From JAIBJN01 sp963748205 (GTDB lineage Bacteria; Actinomycetota; Thermoleophilia; Gaiellales; Gaiellaceae): 64,000 bases of DNA. Shown here piece after piece: positions 16,687-27,576 of this stretch (positions are counted from its first letter, which is position 1; each line of letters opens with the position of its first letter). The DNA is taken from the NCBI GenBank assembly GCA_963748205.1, contig CAVVIB010000023.1, forward strand, positions 310,001 to 374,000. The letters are read 5' to 3'. The translations under genes and the position numbers were made by a program. Under the pieces are notes generated by a model. It made no database searches. It saw nothing but the letters and a program-made list of their open reading frames with translations, and was not told where the DNA came from.

Positions 16687-18411
16687 GTGACCGCGATCGC
16701 AACGGAGTCGCTCACACTTGCCCGCCCGCGCGGCGCGGAGTCGCTTCTCGAGCGGATCAGGACGTCCGTCGTCGGCGACGACACCGTGCTCGAGGGCCCC
16801 TTCGGCCTGCGCCGGCTCGTCTACGCCGACTACACGGCCTCCGGCCGCTCGCTCTCGTTCATCGAGGACTTCGTCCGCGACGAGGTGCTGCCGCTCTACG
16901 CGAACACGCACACCGAGGCCTCCGCCACCGGGATGCAGATGACCCGGCTGCGCGAGGAGGCGCGCCGCATGGTTCACCGCGCGGTCGGCGGCGGGAAGGA
17001 CGACCTCGTCGTCTTCGCGGGCACGGGCGCGACGGGCGCGATCGACCGCCTGCTCCGGATCCTCGAGCTCGGCCGCTTCGCCGGAGCCTCGGAGCGCCCG
17101 GTCGTGTTCGTCGGGCCGTTCGAGCACCACTCGAACGAGCTCCCCTGGCGCGAGTCGCTCGCGGACGTGGTCGTCATCAGGGAGGACGGCGACGGCGGCT
17201 TCGACCTCGACCACCTGGCGGACGAGCTGGAGCGCCACGCGGGGCGCCCGCTCAAGGTCGGCAGCTTCTCCGCGGCGTCGAACGTGACCGGGATCCTCAC
17301 CGACGTCGACGCCGTCTCGATCCTGCTCCACCGGCACGGAGCACTCGCCTTCTGGGACTACGCGGCCGCGGGCCCGTACCTGCCCATCGAGATGAACGCC
17401 TCGCCCGCCGTCGAGGACGGCCACCTGGCCTACAAGGACGCCGTCTTCCTCTCGCCGCACAAGTTCCCGGGCGGGCCGGGGACTCCGGGCGTCCTCGTCG
17501 CCAAGCGGCACCTGTTTGCGAACCGCGTTCCCGCGACGCCCGGCGGCGGCACGATCGCCTACGTCACGCCCGACCACCAGATCTACCACCCCGATCCCGT
17601 GCAGCGGGAGGAGGGCGGCACGCCGGGGATCGTCGAGTCGATCCGCGCCGGGCTCGTCTTCGGGCTCAAGGACGCGGTCGGAGCGGACACGATCAAGGAG
17701 CTCGAGGAGGGGTACGTGCAGAGCGCGCTCGAGTCGTGGGCGTCCAACCCCAACCTCTTCGTGCTCGGGAACCCGGAGCTGCGGCGGGTCGCGATCGTCT
17801 CCCTCGGCATCCGCTACCCGCTCGAGGCGCGGCCGGTCGGGATGCTCCACTCGAACTTCGTCGTCGCGCTCCTCGACGACCTCTTCGGCATCCAGGCGCG
17901 CAGCGGCTGCTTCTGCGCCGGCCCGTACCTGCATCGGCTGCTCGACCTCGACGCGGAGATCTCGGCGGCGCACGAGGCCGAGGTCATGCGCGGCTACGCC
18001 GGGATCAAGGTCGCGTTCGTGCGCCTCTCGTTCAACTACTTCATCAGCGAGACGGTCTTCCAGTACCTCGTCGACGCGGTCGACTTCCTCGCCGAGCACG
18101 CCTGGAAGCTCTTGCCCCTCTACCGCTTCGACCCGCGCTCGGGGCTCTGGCACCACCGCGAGCGGCCGCGCAGCGCCCCGCTGACGCTCGCCGGCTTCTC
18201 GTACGGCGAGGCGGCCGGCGCCGGCCGGCTCCGCCTCTCGGCCGACGAGTCGCTCCTCGCGGGGCACCTCGAGGAGGCCCGGCGGATCGTCGCCGAGATC
18301 GAGGCGAGCCCGCCCGCGGACGTGGCGCCGGCCGCCGAGGTCTCCGAGGACTTCGAGCGGCTGCGCTGGTTCCCGCTGCCGCACGAGGCGCTCGCCGCGC
18401 TCCAGCGGTAA
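16687..18411 (+). CDS. Class V aminotransferase / cysteine-desulfurase-like PLP enzyme
   Basis: A 574-residue PLP enzyme of fold type I. The N-terminus has the substrate-entry signature RRLVYADYTASGRSLSFIEDF and the family stretch ANTHTEASATGMQMT; the cofactor Asp/Ala pair is in LAFWDYAAAGPY and the Schiff-base lysine is K259 in SPHKFPGGPGTPG. A conserved RSGCFCAGPY segment follows near residue 410, equivalent to the active-site loop of group II desulfurases. It is about 150 residues longer than CsdA/SufS, with a C-terminal extension seen in a eukaryote-like subgroup. No sulfur-carrier genes are nearby, so sulfur transfer is unproven. Start GTG 16687. Confidence 0.8.
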   Translation: MTAIATESLTLARPRGAESLLERIRTSVVGDDTVLEGPFGLRRLVYADYTASGRSLSFIEDFVRDEVLPLYANTHTEASATGMQMTRLREEARRMVHRAVGGGKDDLVVFAGTGATGAIDRLLRILELGRFAGASERPVVFVGPFEHHSNELPWRESLADVVVIREDGDGGFDLDHLADELERHAGRPLKVGSFSAASNVTGILTDVDAVSILLHRHGALAFWDYAAAGPYLPIEMNASPAVEDGHLAYKDAVFLSPHKFPGGPGTPGVLVAKRHLFANRVPATPGGGTIAYVTPDHQIYHPDPVQREEGGTPGIVESIRAGLVFGLKDAVGADTIKELEEGYVQSALESWASNPNLFVLGNPELRRVAIVSLGIRYPLEARPVGMLHSNFVVALLDDLFGIQARSGCFCAGPYLHRLLDLDAEISAAHEAEVMRGYAGIKVAFVRLSFNYFISETVFQYLVDAVDFLAEHAWKLLPLYRFDPRSGLWHHRERPRSAPLTLAGFSYGEAAGAGRLRLSADESLLAGHLEEARRIVAEIEASPPADVAPAAEVSEDFERLRWFPLPHEALAALQR

Positions 18412-18441
18412 CGCAGCCCGCGGGCCGCGCGTACTGGGGGT

Positions 18442-19446
18442 GTGCGCGCAGCGCTCGCCGCCCTCCTCGTCGTGCTCCTCGTCGCCGGCTGCGGCGGGGG
18501 CGACGACGCGCCCGAGGCCGAGGCGACGAGCAGCGAGAGCCGGAGCGAGACCGTGTCCCCGCCCTTCGAAGGCGCGGAGGCCTTCGCGATCTGTGGCGGC
18601 GAGGTCGACTTCCTGCCCCAGTTCGCCGCCACGAGCGCCTTCGACTCCGTCTGGGTCGCTTGCCGCACGGACGGCGAGGTGCTGCGCGTCGACCCGGAGT
18701 CGGGCGAGGTCGAGGCGCGGATCCCGGCGCAGAGCGTCGTCGCGGTCACCGCCGACGAGACGTCCGTGTGGGCCGTCTCGCGGGACAGGGGCACCGCGTA
18801 CCGCATCGACCCGGAGGAGAACGAGGTCGCGGGCGAGGTCGTGCTCTCGGGCGACACGCCTTACATCTGGGCGCGCGGCGGCTTCGTCTGGGCCGGCGGC
18901 GGCAGCACCGAACTGGCGCGCATCGACCCGGAGACGCTGGAGGTCGCCGGGCGCGTCCAGGTCGGCGACGGGGCGTCCGACATCGTCGAGGACGGCGACA
19001 CGCTCCTCGTCATCTGCCACCGCGACCACACGCTCTGGCGCGTCGATCCCGCGACCGACACCGCCACGAAGCTGTCGGACCTCCCCGGCGACACGCCGGA
19101 GCGCCTCGAGCTCGCAGGCGGGTCGTTGTGGGCGACCGGGCGGGGGACCGACCTGCTGCGCGTCGACCCGGCCACAGGGGAGACGCAGGAGACGATCGAG
19201 GTCGGGACCGGCGGCATCGACCTCGTGGCGATCGGCGACGCGCTCTGGGTCGCCGTCGCCGAGGCCGAGGCCGACCGGCAGGGGCTGCCGGTGCTGGAGC
19301 GGCTCGTGAGCGTCGACGCCGCGTCGGGCGCGCTCCGCGAGGAGATCGCACCGTCGGAGACGGTGACCGTCAACGGGCTCGCCTCGGACGGCGAGGCTGT
19401 CTGGATTGCCGACGTCGTCGCCGGCGTCCTCAGTCGCCTTCGCTAA
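18442..19446 (+). CDS. Lipoprotein with YVTN/PQQ-like beta-propeller
   Basis: A 334-residue exported protein. It starts at GTG 18442 with a lipobox (VAGC at 14-17), then a low-complexity acidic linker and repeated blades with the pattern DSVWVACRTDGEVLRVDPESGEVEARI, each containing a VDP or IDP turn and a W. About six to seven blades give a propeller on the outer face of the membrane. Such proteins often bind ligands or act as scaffolds; no catalytic residues are recognisable. Its stop overlaps the stop of the convergent cupin gene. Confidence 0.75.
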   Translation: MRAALAALLVVLLVAGCGGGDDAPEAEATSSESRSETVSPPFEGAEAFAICGGEVDFLPQFAATSAFDSVWVACRTDGEVLRVDPESGEVEARIPAQSVVAVTADETSVWAVSRDRGTAYRIDPEENEVAGEVVLSGDTPYIWARGGFVWAGGGSTELARIDPETLEVAGRVQVGDGASDIVEDGDTLLVICHRDHTLWRVDPATDTATKLSDLPGDTPERLELAGGSLWATGRGTDLLRVDPATGETQETIEVGTGGIDLVAIGDALWVAVAEAEADRQGLPVLERLVSVDAASGALREEIAPSETVTVNGLASDGEAVWIADVVAGVLSRLR

Positions 19447-19844
19447 CCGTGCTGGGCGGCCTCGGCCGCCTCCGCCTCTTCCTTCGTCCTGTGCACGGTG
19501 CCGTCCGGGTGCTCGGGCGGCGAGTAGAGCGAGTAGAGCTTCAGCTCGCCGTCGCCGGTGTTGATCACGTTGTGCCAGATTCCGGACGGCACGATGATCG
19601 CCCAGTCGTCCTCGACCTCGTGCGTCTCGTCGACCGAGTCCTCCGAGCGGCCGAGCTCAACGCGGGCGCTCCCGCGCTCGATCCGTAGGAACTGGTCGAT
19701 CCCGTCGTGGCGCTCGAGCCCGATGTCCTCGCCGGGCTTCAGGCTCATGACGGTCAGCTGCTGGTGGTCGCCCGTGAAAAGCACGGTGCGGAACGTCTCG
19801 TTGTCGAGGGTCTGCTGCTCGACGTCTCCGACCCATCCGAGCAT
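19443..19844 (-). CDS. Cupin-domain protein
   Basis: A 133-residue single-domain cupin. Motif 1 is PGEDIGLERHDGIDQFLRIERGSARVEL and motif 2 PSGIWHNVINTGDGELKLYSLYSPPEHPDG, giving His/Glu/His metal ligands. The family (often called cupin DUF, similar to mannose-6-phosphate-isomerase-like proteins) has a conserved PPEHPDGTVH tail; here it continues into a charged helix. A strong ribosome-binding site (GAGGAGG) precedes ATG 19844. Function unknown. Confidence 0.8.
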   Translation of the reverse strand: MLGWVGDVEQQTLDNETFRTVLFTGDHQQLTVMSLKPGEDIGLERHDGIDQFLRIERGSARVELGRSEDSVDETHEVEDDWAIIVPSGIWHNVINTGDGELKLYSLYSPPEHPDGTVHRTKEEAEAAEAAQHG

Positions 19845-19875
19845 CGGTTGTCCTCCTCTGTGGCTTGCTCCGAAC

Positions 19876-21102
19876 CTACCCGGGAGCGCCGGGAACGAAC
19901 GTCATGGCCATCCGGGCGAAGTCGATCGTCCAGGCGTAGTCGCGGAGGAAGTGGTGGCTGACGATGCCGTGAACGCGGAACTCGGCGACCTCGTTCCACT
20001 CCGCGGGGAAGGCGCCGTAGAGGCCCTGCGTGTGCTCCTTCGTCAGGTCGCCGACGGCGAGCAGCCGGATCGGGAAGTGCCCGAGCTCGAGCGTGACGTC
20101 GCCCGCGCCCGACTCGCCCGTCTGCGGCGAGGTCTTCGGGAGCGGGATGCCGGCGGCTGCGAGCGTCTCCGCCGAGCAGGTGAACGCCCCGCCGCCGTCG
20201 TCTTCGAGACCCGAGTCGACGATGAAGGTCGCGGGCAGGTCGTTGAGCTGGCCGGAGACGACCAGGAGGTGGACGAGCGCCAGCGCGAAGGGCACCTCGG
20301 TCCCCGGCTCGGGCGGGCTCTCCCGCGGGCGCAGCACGAGGCGGCGGCCCGGGTAGTCGATCGTCGGCAGGAACTGGCGCAGGAAGCCGGTGCCGACCAC
20401 GGGCTGGTGCAGTCCCGAGATCGAGACCGGGACGTCCCGGACGGTCACGCCGCCGATCGCGATCTCGCCGACCCTTCCGTACCCCATCTCTCCGGGAGCG
20501 CCGCCCGCGAACGTGCCCGTGAAGGTCGCGACGGGCTCGATGCCGAGCGCCTCGGCGGTCGCGGCGTCGAGCGTGAAGAGATCGCCGCCCGTGTCGATCT
20601 TCGCCTCGAAGGGGCGTCCGTCGATCTCGACCGAGACGCGGGGTAGCTCCCAGTCGGCCTCCTGGACGAAGGGCGCCACGGCGGTTTCTCCCTCGGGCCA
20701 TTCGACGCGGTAGGGCGGCGTATCGCCGAACGACCGCATCAAGTCCCAGATCGGCAGCGTGACGGCGTCCTCGATTCCGGCGAAGAGGCGGTGCGTCTCG
20801 GGGTAGCGGTTCGTCTGGAGGTAGACGAGGGCGAGCGCTGCCTCGGCGTCGGCTCTCGCCTCGACGTCCTTCCCCGCGCGCGCGACGACCTTGTGCAGGA
20901 GCATCTCCGCGGTCACGTAGTCGCCGAGGAGGTACTCGAGCTCGGCCATCCCGCGAACGACCTCGAGCGAGGCGTCGCCCTCGTCGACCACCGGCACGAG
21001 GATCCTGCGCGCCTCGGCGAACCGCCCCGCGGCGTGCGCGGCGCGAGCGGCGGCGACCCGCTCGTCCTCGCGCCTGCGCAGCCGTGAGGCGAGGCTTCTC
21101 AC
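19876..21102 (-). CDS. TPR-like protein with two retropepsin-like aspartyl protease domains
   Basis: A 408-residue protein starting at GTG 21102. Residues about 15-120 are helical repeats (TPR-like: AAHAAGRFAEARRILVPVVDEG, then ALALVYLQTNRYPETHRLF). Two retropepsin-type modules follow: the first with the catalytic motif IDTGGDLF and flap region, the second with FIVDSGLEDDGG. Bacterial retropepsins normally dimerise; carrying both halves in one chain could give a pseudo-dimeric protease. In the second module the motif is DSG, still acceptable. No signal peptide is visible. Confidence 0.7.
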   Translation of the reverse strand: MRSLASRLRRREDERVAAARAAHAAGRFAEARRILVPVVDEGDASLEVVRGMAELEYLLGDYVTAEMLLHKVVARAGKDVEARADAEAALALVYLQTNRYPETHRLFAGIEDAVTLPIWDLMRSFGDTPPYRVEWPEGETAVAPFVQEADWELPRVSVEIDGRPFEAKIDTGGDLFTLDAATAEALGIEPVATFTGTFAGGAPGEMGYGRVGEIAIGGVTVRDVPVSISGLHQPVVGTGFLRQFLPTIDYPGRRLVLRPRESPPEPGTEVPFALALVHLLVVSGQLNDLPATFIVDSGLEDDGGGAFTCSAETLAAAGIPLPKTSPQTGESGAGDVTLELGHFPIRLLAVGDLTKEHTQGLYGAFPAEWNEVAEFRVHGIVSHHFLRDYAWTIDFARMAMTFVPGAPG

Positions 21103-21120
21103 GCGACTAGGTTGTCACGA

Positions 21121-22514
<1,394 letters not shown>

Positions 22515-22518
<4 letters not shown>

Positions 22519-22865
22519 CTGACCTCCACCTCCTCCAGGCTCCTGCCCGTCCGGTTGTGCGTGACGTTGGCAACGGGCGTCGTCCAGACGATCCCGTCGC
22601 CCGACTCGTTGCCGCTCCGTGCCGCGTCCACGATCGTCGCGACGACCTCGTCCGCGATCTCGTCGGCCACCACCAGCACGAGCTGCGCCTTGGGCAGGAA
22701 GCGCGACTCGAAGACGCGTCCCCTGTACTCGTGGGTGATGCCGCGTTGACGGCCGTGGCCGATCGCCTCGAGGACGGTCACGCCGACGTGGCCGGTCTCC
22801 GCCTCGACGGCGTCGATGACCGTCTCCACCCGCTCCCGGATGACGACTGCTTCGACTTTCACCAT
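22515..22865 (-). CDS. glnK: P-II family nitrogen regulator, divergent C-terminus
   Basis: A 116-residue P-II protein that binds ATP/ADP and 2-oxoglutarate and gates Amt. The beta-1 strand is MVKVEAVVIRERVETVIDAVE; the T-loop contains GRQRGITHEYRGRVFESRFLPK with the modifiable tyrosine; the B-loop is seen in ARSGNESGDGIVW. The C-loop (PVANVTHNRTGRSLEEVEVR) departs from the usual VRIRTGE-x-G-x-x-AI consensus, so nucleotide sensing may differ. ATG 22865 has a GGGAGG site 9 bases upstream. It is first in the glnK-amt operon. Confidence 0.85.
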
Positions 22866-22891
22866 CTCGCTTGCCTCCCGTCTGGACCACG

Positions 22892-22922
22892 AAAAAAGCC
22901 CCAGGAGCCATGCTCCTGAGGC
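22892..22922 (-). terminator. Intrinsic terminator inside the glnK leader (attenuator candidate)
   Basis: Read on the minus strand, GCCTCAGGAGC (22912-22922) and GCTCCTGGGGC (22898-22908) form an 11-bp stem with one G-U pair and a 3-base loop, followed at once by six U residues (22892-22897). This is a textbook rho-independent terminator, yet it lies only 26 bases before the glnK start codon and after the likely promoter, so it must be conditionally bypassed for glnK-amt to be expressed. Confidence 0.8.
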
Positions 22923-22963
22923 TTCAACGCCTCTCCCCGCCGGCTTCGCCGTCGACGAGGAAG
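22918..22963 (-). promoter_or_regulatory. glnK leader with competing anti-terminator hairpin
   Basis: The minus-strand leader from the predicted start near 22963 contains CGGC-GAA-GCCG and then GAGGC (22929-22933) pairing with GCCTC (22918-22922) across a 6-base loop. The second hairpin uses the first five bases of the terminator's 5' arm, so the two structures cannot form together. This is the architecture of an attenuator; the sensed signal is not evident from sequence, and I recognise no known riboswitch consensus. Confidence 0.5.
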
Positions 22964-22969
22964 ACGCGC

Positions 22970-22998
22970 ACGATAGCGCGGTCACAAGACGGACGCAA
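22970..22998 (-). promoter_or_regulatory. Candidate promoter of glnK-amt
   Basis: On the minus strand TTGCGT (22993-22998) and TATCGT (22970-22975) are separated by exactly 17 bases, fitting the actinobacterial TTGNNN / TANNNT pattern. Transcription would start near 22963, giving a leader of about 98 bases. Confidence 0.55.
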
Positions 22999-23018
22999 GA
23001 ACTGCTCCATGCGAGCCC

Positions 23019-23047
23019 TTGACGCCGTCCGATGCTTTTCATAGTGT
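23019..23047 (+). promoter_or_regulatory. Candidate promoter of gltB
   Basis: TTGACG (23019-23024), 17-base spacer, TAGTGT (23042-23047). Initiation near 23054 would give a leader of about 160 bases that contains the pseudoknot described at 23120-23209. It is divergent from, and just upstream of, the glnK promoter. Confidence 0.55.
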
Positions 23048-23119
23048 CCCCGCTTCGAATGCGCAGCCTGCCGACAAGCCCGTCCTTTCTTGGCAAGCTC
23101 ATTGCGCGCATTCGTGTGC

Positions 23120-23209
23120 GCTAGCCGGCGTCTCGCCCCCTCCGCCTCCGCCGGCTAGCTGAAGAAGACCGAGGCGGAGACCCACCCGTACGCACGTCCC
23201 CTCCGGAGG
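23120..23209 (+). promoter_or_regulatory. H-type pseudoknot in the gltB leader, riboswitch-like candidate
   Basis: Stem 1 is GCTAGCCGGCG (23120-23130) with CGCCGGCTAGC (23149-23159), 11 perfect pairs. Its loop contains CTCCGCCTC (23140-23148), which pairs perfectly with GAGGCGGAG (23171-23179) beyond stem 1. Loop lengths are 9, 0 and 11 bases, the last A-rich (TGAAGAAGACC), a sterically good pseudoknot. The segment CCTCCG (23145-23150) is also exactly complementary to CGGAGG (23204-23209), the gltB ribosome-binding site, so folding could expose or hide the site. It does not match the glutamine riboswitch consensus as I know it. Confidence 0.6.
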
Positions 23210-23213
23210 ATGG

Positions 23214-26200
23214 ATGCCAGGAGCGCTACTCCACGATCTCGCAGCCGACCGCGGCGCCTGCGGCATCGGCTTCGTCGCGGACCCGCGCGGGGAGGCGTCC
23301 CGCGAGGTCGTCGACCTCCTGCTCGCCGGCCTCTGCGGCGTCCGCCACCGGGGCGCCACCGCGGCCGACCGCAGGACGGGCGACGGTGCGGGCGTGCTCC
23401 TCCCGCTTCCCGCCGGCGCTCCTTCCCGAGCCGGGCTGCGGCCTGGCGATGGTCTTCCTCCGTGACGAGGGCGCGCGGGAGGCCGTCGAGCACGGCTGCC
23501 GCGAGGAGGGGCTCGAGCCGCTCGGGTGGCGCGAGGTGCCGGTCGACCCGTCGGCGCTCGGCCCCGGCGCCCTCGCGAGCGCGCCCCGGATCGAGCAGCT
23601 CGCCTTCCGCCCCGCCGAGGGCCTCGACCCCGACGAGCTCGAGCGCCGGGCCTACCGCGCGCGCCGCCGGGCCGAGCTGACTCCGGGGCTCTACGTGGTC
23701 TCGCTCTCCTTCCGCACGGTCACGTACAAGGCGCTCTGCGCCGCCGACCAGCTGGCGGCCTTCTACGCCGACCTCCGCGACCCGGCCGTGACGGCCGCGT
23801 TCGGGATCTTCCACCACCGCTTCTCGACGAACACGACGCCCTCGTGGGAACGGGCCCAGCCGTTCCGGCTCCTCTGCCACAACGGCGAGATCAACACCAT
23901 CCAGGGGAACGTCAACTGGATGCGGGCGCGCCAGAGCCACATCGGCTGGCCCGACGACACGCTGATCGCGCCCGTCGTGGACGCGTCCGGGTCGGACTCG
24001 GGCATGCTCGACAACGCGCTCGAGCTGCTCGTGCGCGGCGGCCGGGACGTGCGCCACGGGCTGGCCATGCTCGTGCCCGAGGCCTGGGAGGCGAACGCCG
24101 AGCTCGACGAGCAGGTGCGGGACTTCTACCGCTACCACTCGGCGCTCGTCGAGCCCTGGGACGGGCCGGCGGGCATCGTCTTCACCGACGGCCGCGTCGT
24201 CGGCGCCGCGCTCGACCGCAACGGGCTGCGGCCGCTCCGCTACGCCGTGGTCGACGACCGGCTCGTCGTCTGCGCGTCCGAGGTGGGCGCGATCCCGCTG
24301 CCGGAGGGAAGGCGTGTCCGCCGCGGGCGGCTCGGCCCCGGCCAGGCGATCGCCGTCGACCCGGTTGCCGGCGGGCTCCAGGAGAACCGGACGATCAAGC
24401 GCGTCCTCGCGGCGCGCCGGCCGTACGGGACCTGGGCGGAGGGCATGCGCCGCGAGGGGCCCGGCGAGCCGGTCGACCCGCCCGAGGCCGATCTCCTGCC
24501 GCGCCAGGTCGCGAGCGGCTACACGCGCGAGGAGCTCTCCCTCGTCCTGCGTCCGCTCGCCGCGCACGGGCACGAGCCGACCTCGTCCATGGGCGACGAC
24601 ACGGCCCTTCCGCCCCTTGCGGGCCGTGCCCGGCCGGTCTTCGGCTACGTCAAGCAGCGGTTCGCGCAGGTCACCAATCCGGCCATCGACCATCTCAGGG
24701 AGCGGCACGTCATGTCCCTGCGGACGCTGCTCGGCGCCCGCGAGCCGCTCCTGTCCGAGGTTCCCGAGGCGGCGCACGTCGTCGAGCTCGAGTCCTTCTT
24801 CCTCTTTCCGACGGCACTCGCGGGGCTCCCCCTCACTCCGCTCGATGCTGCGTTCCACGAGGACGAAGGGCTCGAGGCGGCGTGCGCTCGCCTCGGTGAC
24901 GAGGCGCAGGCCGCGGTCGAGGGCGGTGCCGAGCTCCTGCTCGTCACGGACGAGCGTGCCGGCCCCGGCCGCGCGCCCATCCCGGCGCTGCTCGCCACCG
25001 GGGCCGTCCACCATCGGCTGGTGGCCGCCGGCCTGCGCACGCGCGCGTCGCTGATCGTCGCGAGCGACGAGCCGCGGGAGACGCACCATTTCGCCGCACT
25101 CCTCGGCTACGGCGCCGATGCGATCTGTCCGCGCCTTGCGCTCGAGACCGTCGCGGCCATGGCCGCCGCCGACAAGCTGGGAGGCGACCATCCCTCGCCG
25201 GCCGAGGCGCAGCGCCGCTTCCGCGCCGCCGTCGAGGACGGCGTCCTCAAGGTCATGGCCAAGATGGGGATCTCCGACGTTGCGAGCTACCGCGGTGCGC
25301 AGATCTTCGAGGCGCTCGGCCTGGCACGCGAAGTTGTGGACGCCTGTCTGGCGGGCACCCCGGGGGCGCTCGGCGGCGTCGGCTTTTCCGAGCTCGAGCG
25401 ACGAGGCGCTCGAGCGCCTGCGCGCCGCCTACGACGAAGCCCCGCGGCTCGAGAACCCCGGCTACGTCAAGTACCGCAAGGGCGGCGAGCCGCACGCGAC
25501 GACGCCCGAGGTCGTCCAGTCGCTCCAGGACGTGGGGGCCGCGCACGCGCTTCGCAAGGCCGTGAACGGTGGCGGCTGGGACCTCTACGCGCGCTTCACC
25601 GAGCTCGTGGACGGGAGACCCGCGCTCGAGCCGCGCGACCTGCTCGAGCCCGTGGCGGCCGGCCCGCCGGTGCCGCTCGACGAAGTCGAGCCGGTCGAGG
25701 CGATCGTCCGTCGCTTCTCCGGCGGGGCAATGTCGCACGGCGCCCTCTCCTCCGAGGCGCACGAGCTGATCGCCGTGGCGCTCAACCGCATCGGTGCGCG
25801 CGCGAACACCGGCGAGGGCGGGGAGGACCCGGACCGCTACCGCTCCGAGCGCAACTCGCCGATCAAGCAGGTCGCGTCGGGGCGCTTCGGCGTCACGCCC
25901 GAGTACGCGGCCTTCGCCGAGGAGCTCCAGATCAAGATCGCGCAGGGCTCGAAGCCCGGCGAGGGCGGCCAGCTCCCCGGCCACAAGGTGACCGAGGAGA
26001 TCGCGCGCCTGCGCCACACCCAGCCCGGCGTGGCGCTCATCTCGCCGCCGCCGCACCACGACATCTACTCGATCGAGGACCTCGCGCAGCTGATCTTCGA
26101 CCTGCGCCAGGTCAACCCGCGCGCGCTCGTCTCCGTGAAGCTCGTGGCCGAGGCGGGCGTCGGGCTCGTGGCCGCCGGGTGCGTGAAGGCTCTGGCCGAC

Positions 26201-27559
26201 GTCGTGCACGTCGCCGGCAGCGACGGCGGCACGGGCGCGAGCCCGCTCTCGTCGATCAAGAACGCCGGCGTCCCCTGGGAGCTCGGGCTCGCAGAGGCGC
26301 AGCAGGCGCTCGTGGCGGGCGGCCTGCGCGGCCGCGCGCGGCTGCGCGCCGACGGCGGGCTCAAGACCGGGCGCGACGTGCTCGTCGCCGCGCTCCTCGG
26401 CGCGGACGAGGTCAGCTTCGGCACGGCGCTTCTCCTGGCGGAGGGCTGCCTGATGGTGCGCACTTGCCACCAGGACACCTGCCCGGTGGGGATCGCCACG
26501 CAGCGGCCCGAGCTGCGGGAGAAGTTCGCCGCCACGCCCGAGATGGTCGCGAGCTACCTGCTCCTGGTCGCCGAGGACGTCAGGCGCAGGCTCGCGGCGC
26601 TGGGCCTGCGCTCGCTCCAGGAGGCGGTCGGCAGAGTCGACCTGCTCAGGCAGAGGCGGACGGGCGACGCGCGGGCCGACCTCCTCGACCTCTCGCCGCT
26701 CCTCGGCAGCGCCGGCGAGGGGCCGACCTCCCATGACGGCGAGCAGCGGCCAGAAGCCGGCGGCTGGCGGCTGGGAGCGAGGCTCGACGCGGACGCGAGC
26801 CCGGCGCTCGAGGAGCCGCGCCTCGTCGAGCTGCACTACGAGATCGAGAACGGCGACCGGACGGTCGGAGCGCGCCTCGGCGGCGCGATCGGCAGAGCCT
26901 TCGGTTCCGACCCGCCGCCCGGGCGCGTGCGCGCGAGCTTCCACGGCGTTGCCGGGCAGAGCTTCGGCGCCTTCCTCGCCGCGGGCGTCAAGCTCACGCT
27001 GACCGGGGAGGCGAACGACTACGTCGGCAAGGGCATGAGCGGCGGGCGCATCGCGATCCGCCCGCCCGACGGCGACGCCGGCGACCCGTGCCTGATCGGG
27101 AACACCGCGCTCTACGGCGCGACGGGCGGCGAGCTCTACTGCGCGGGGAGTGCCGGCGAGCGCTTCGCGGTTCGCAACTCCGGCGCCGTCGCCGTCGTCG
27201 AGGGCACGGGCGAGCACCCGTGCGAGTACATGACCGCGGGCACGGTGGTCGTCCTCGGCGAGCTCGGCCCGAACCTGGGTGCGGGCATGACCGGCGGCGA
27301 GGCGTTCGTCTACGACCCGGGCGGCCTCCTGGAGCGGCGGCTCAACGACGAGCTCGTCGGCTCGCACCGCCTGAGGCCGGAGGACCTGATCGTCCTGCAC
27401 GAGCTGATCGAGCGGCACCTGCGCTACACGGGCTCCGCCAGGGCCGCCGATCTGCTCGACGCGTGGACGACCGCGTCGGAGAGCTTCGCGCGGGTCGTCC
27501 CGAAGTCCGAGGTCGCCCGCCTCCAGAGCCTCGCGGAGGGGAGCGCCACGCCGGCCTGA
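23214..27559 (+). CDS. gltB: Glutamate synthase large subunit (two apparent frameshifts)
   Basis: Transfers the glutamine amide to 2-oxoglutarate, giving two glutamates. ATG 23214 starts a short propeptide before the catalytic Cys of the glutaminase domain (RGACGIGFVADPRG); the same domain contains HRFSTNTTPSWERAQPFRLLCHNGEINT. The reading frame must shift +1 near 23410 and again near 25397. The FMN-binding synthase domain shows SGGAMSHGALSSEAHELIAVALNRIG and AGSDGGTGASPLSSIKNAG; the 3Fe-4S cysteines lie in CLMVRTCHQDTCPVG. The C-terminal GXGXG domain ends in the usual LRPEDLIVLHELIERH. Intact length is about 1,447 residues, normal for the family. The small subunit gltD is not in the window. 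Confidence 0.9.
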
Positions 27560-27576
27560 CCTGCGAGGCTACGCGG

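Noticed and set aside
22866..23213. Known glutamine riboswitch (glnA RNA / Downstream-peptide) in the nitrogen intergenic region
   Set aside because: The conserved UCGUUCA and ACGGAAGUAGG-like segments are not present on either strand.
23210..23680. Alternative start and frame for gltB at ATG 23210
   Set aside because: It gives a low-complexity arginine/proline-rich protein; the frame from ATG 23214 contains the glutaminase Cys motif.
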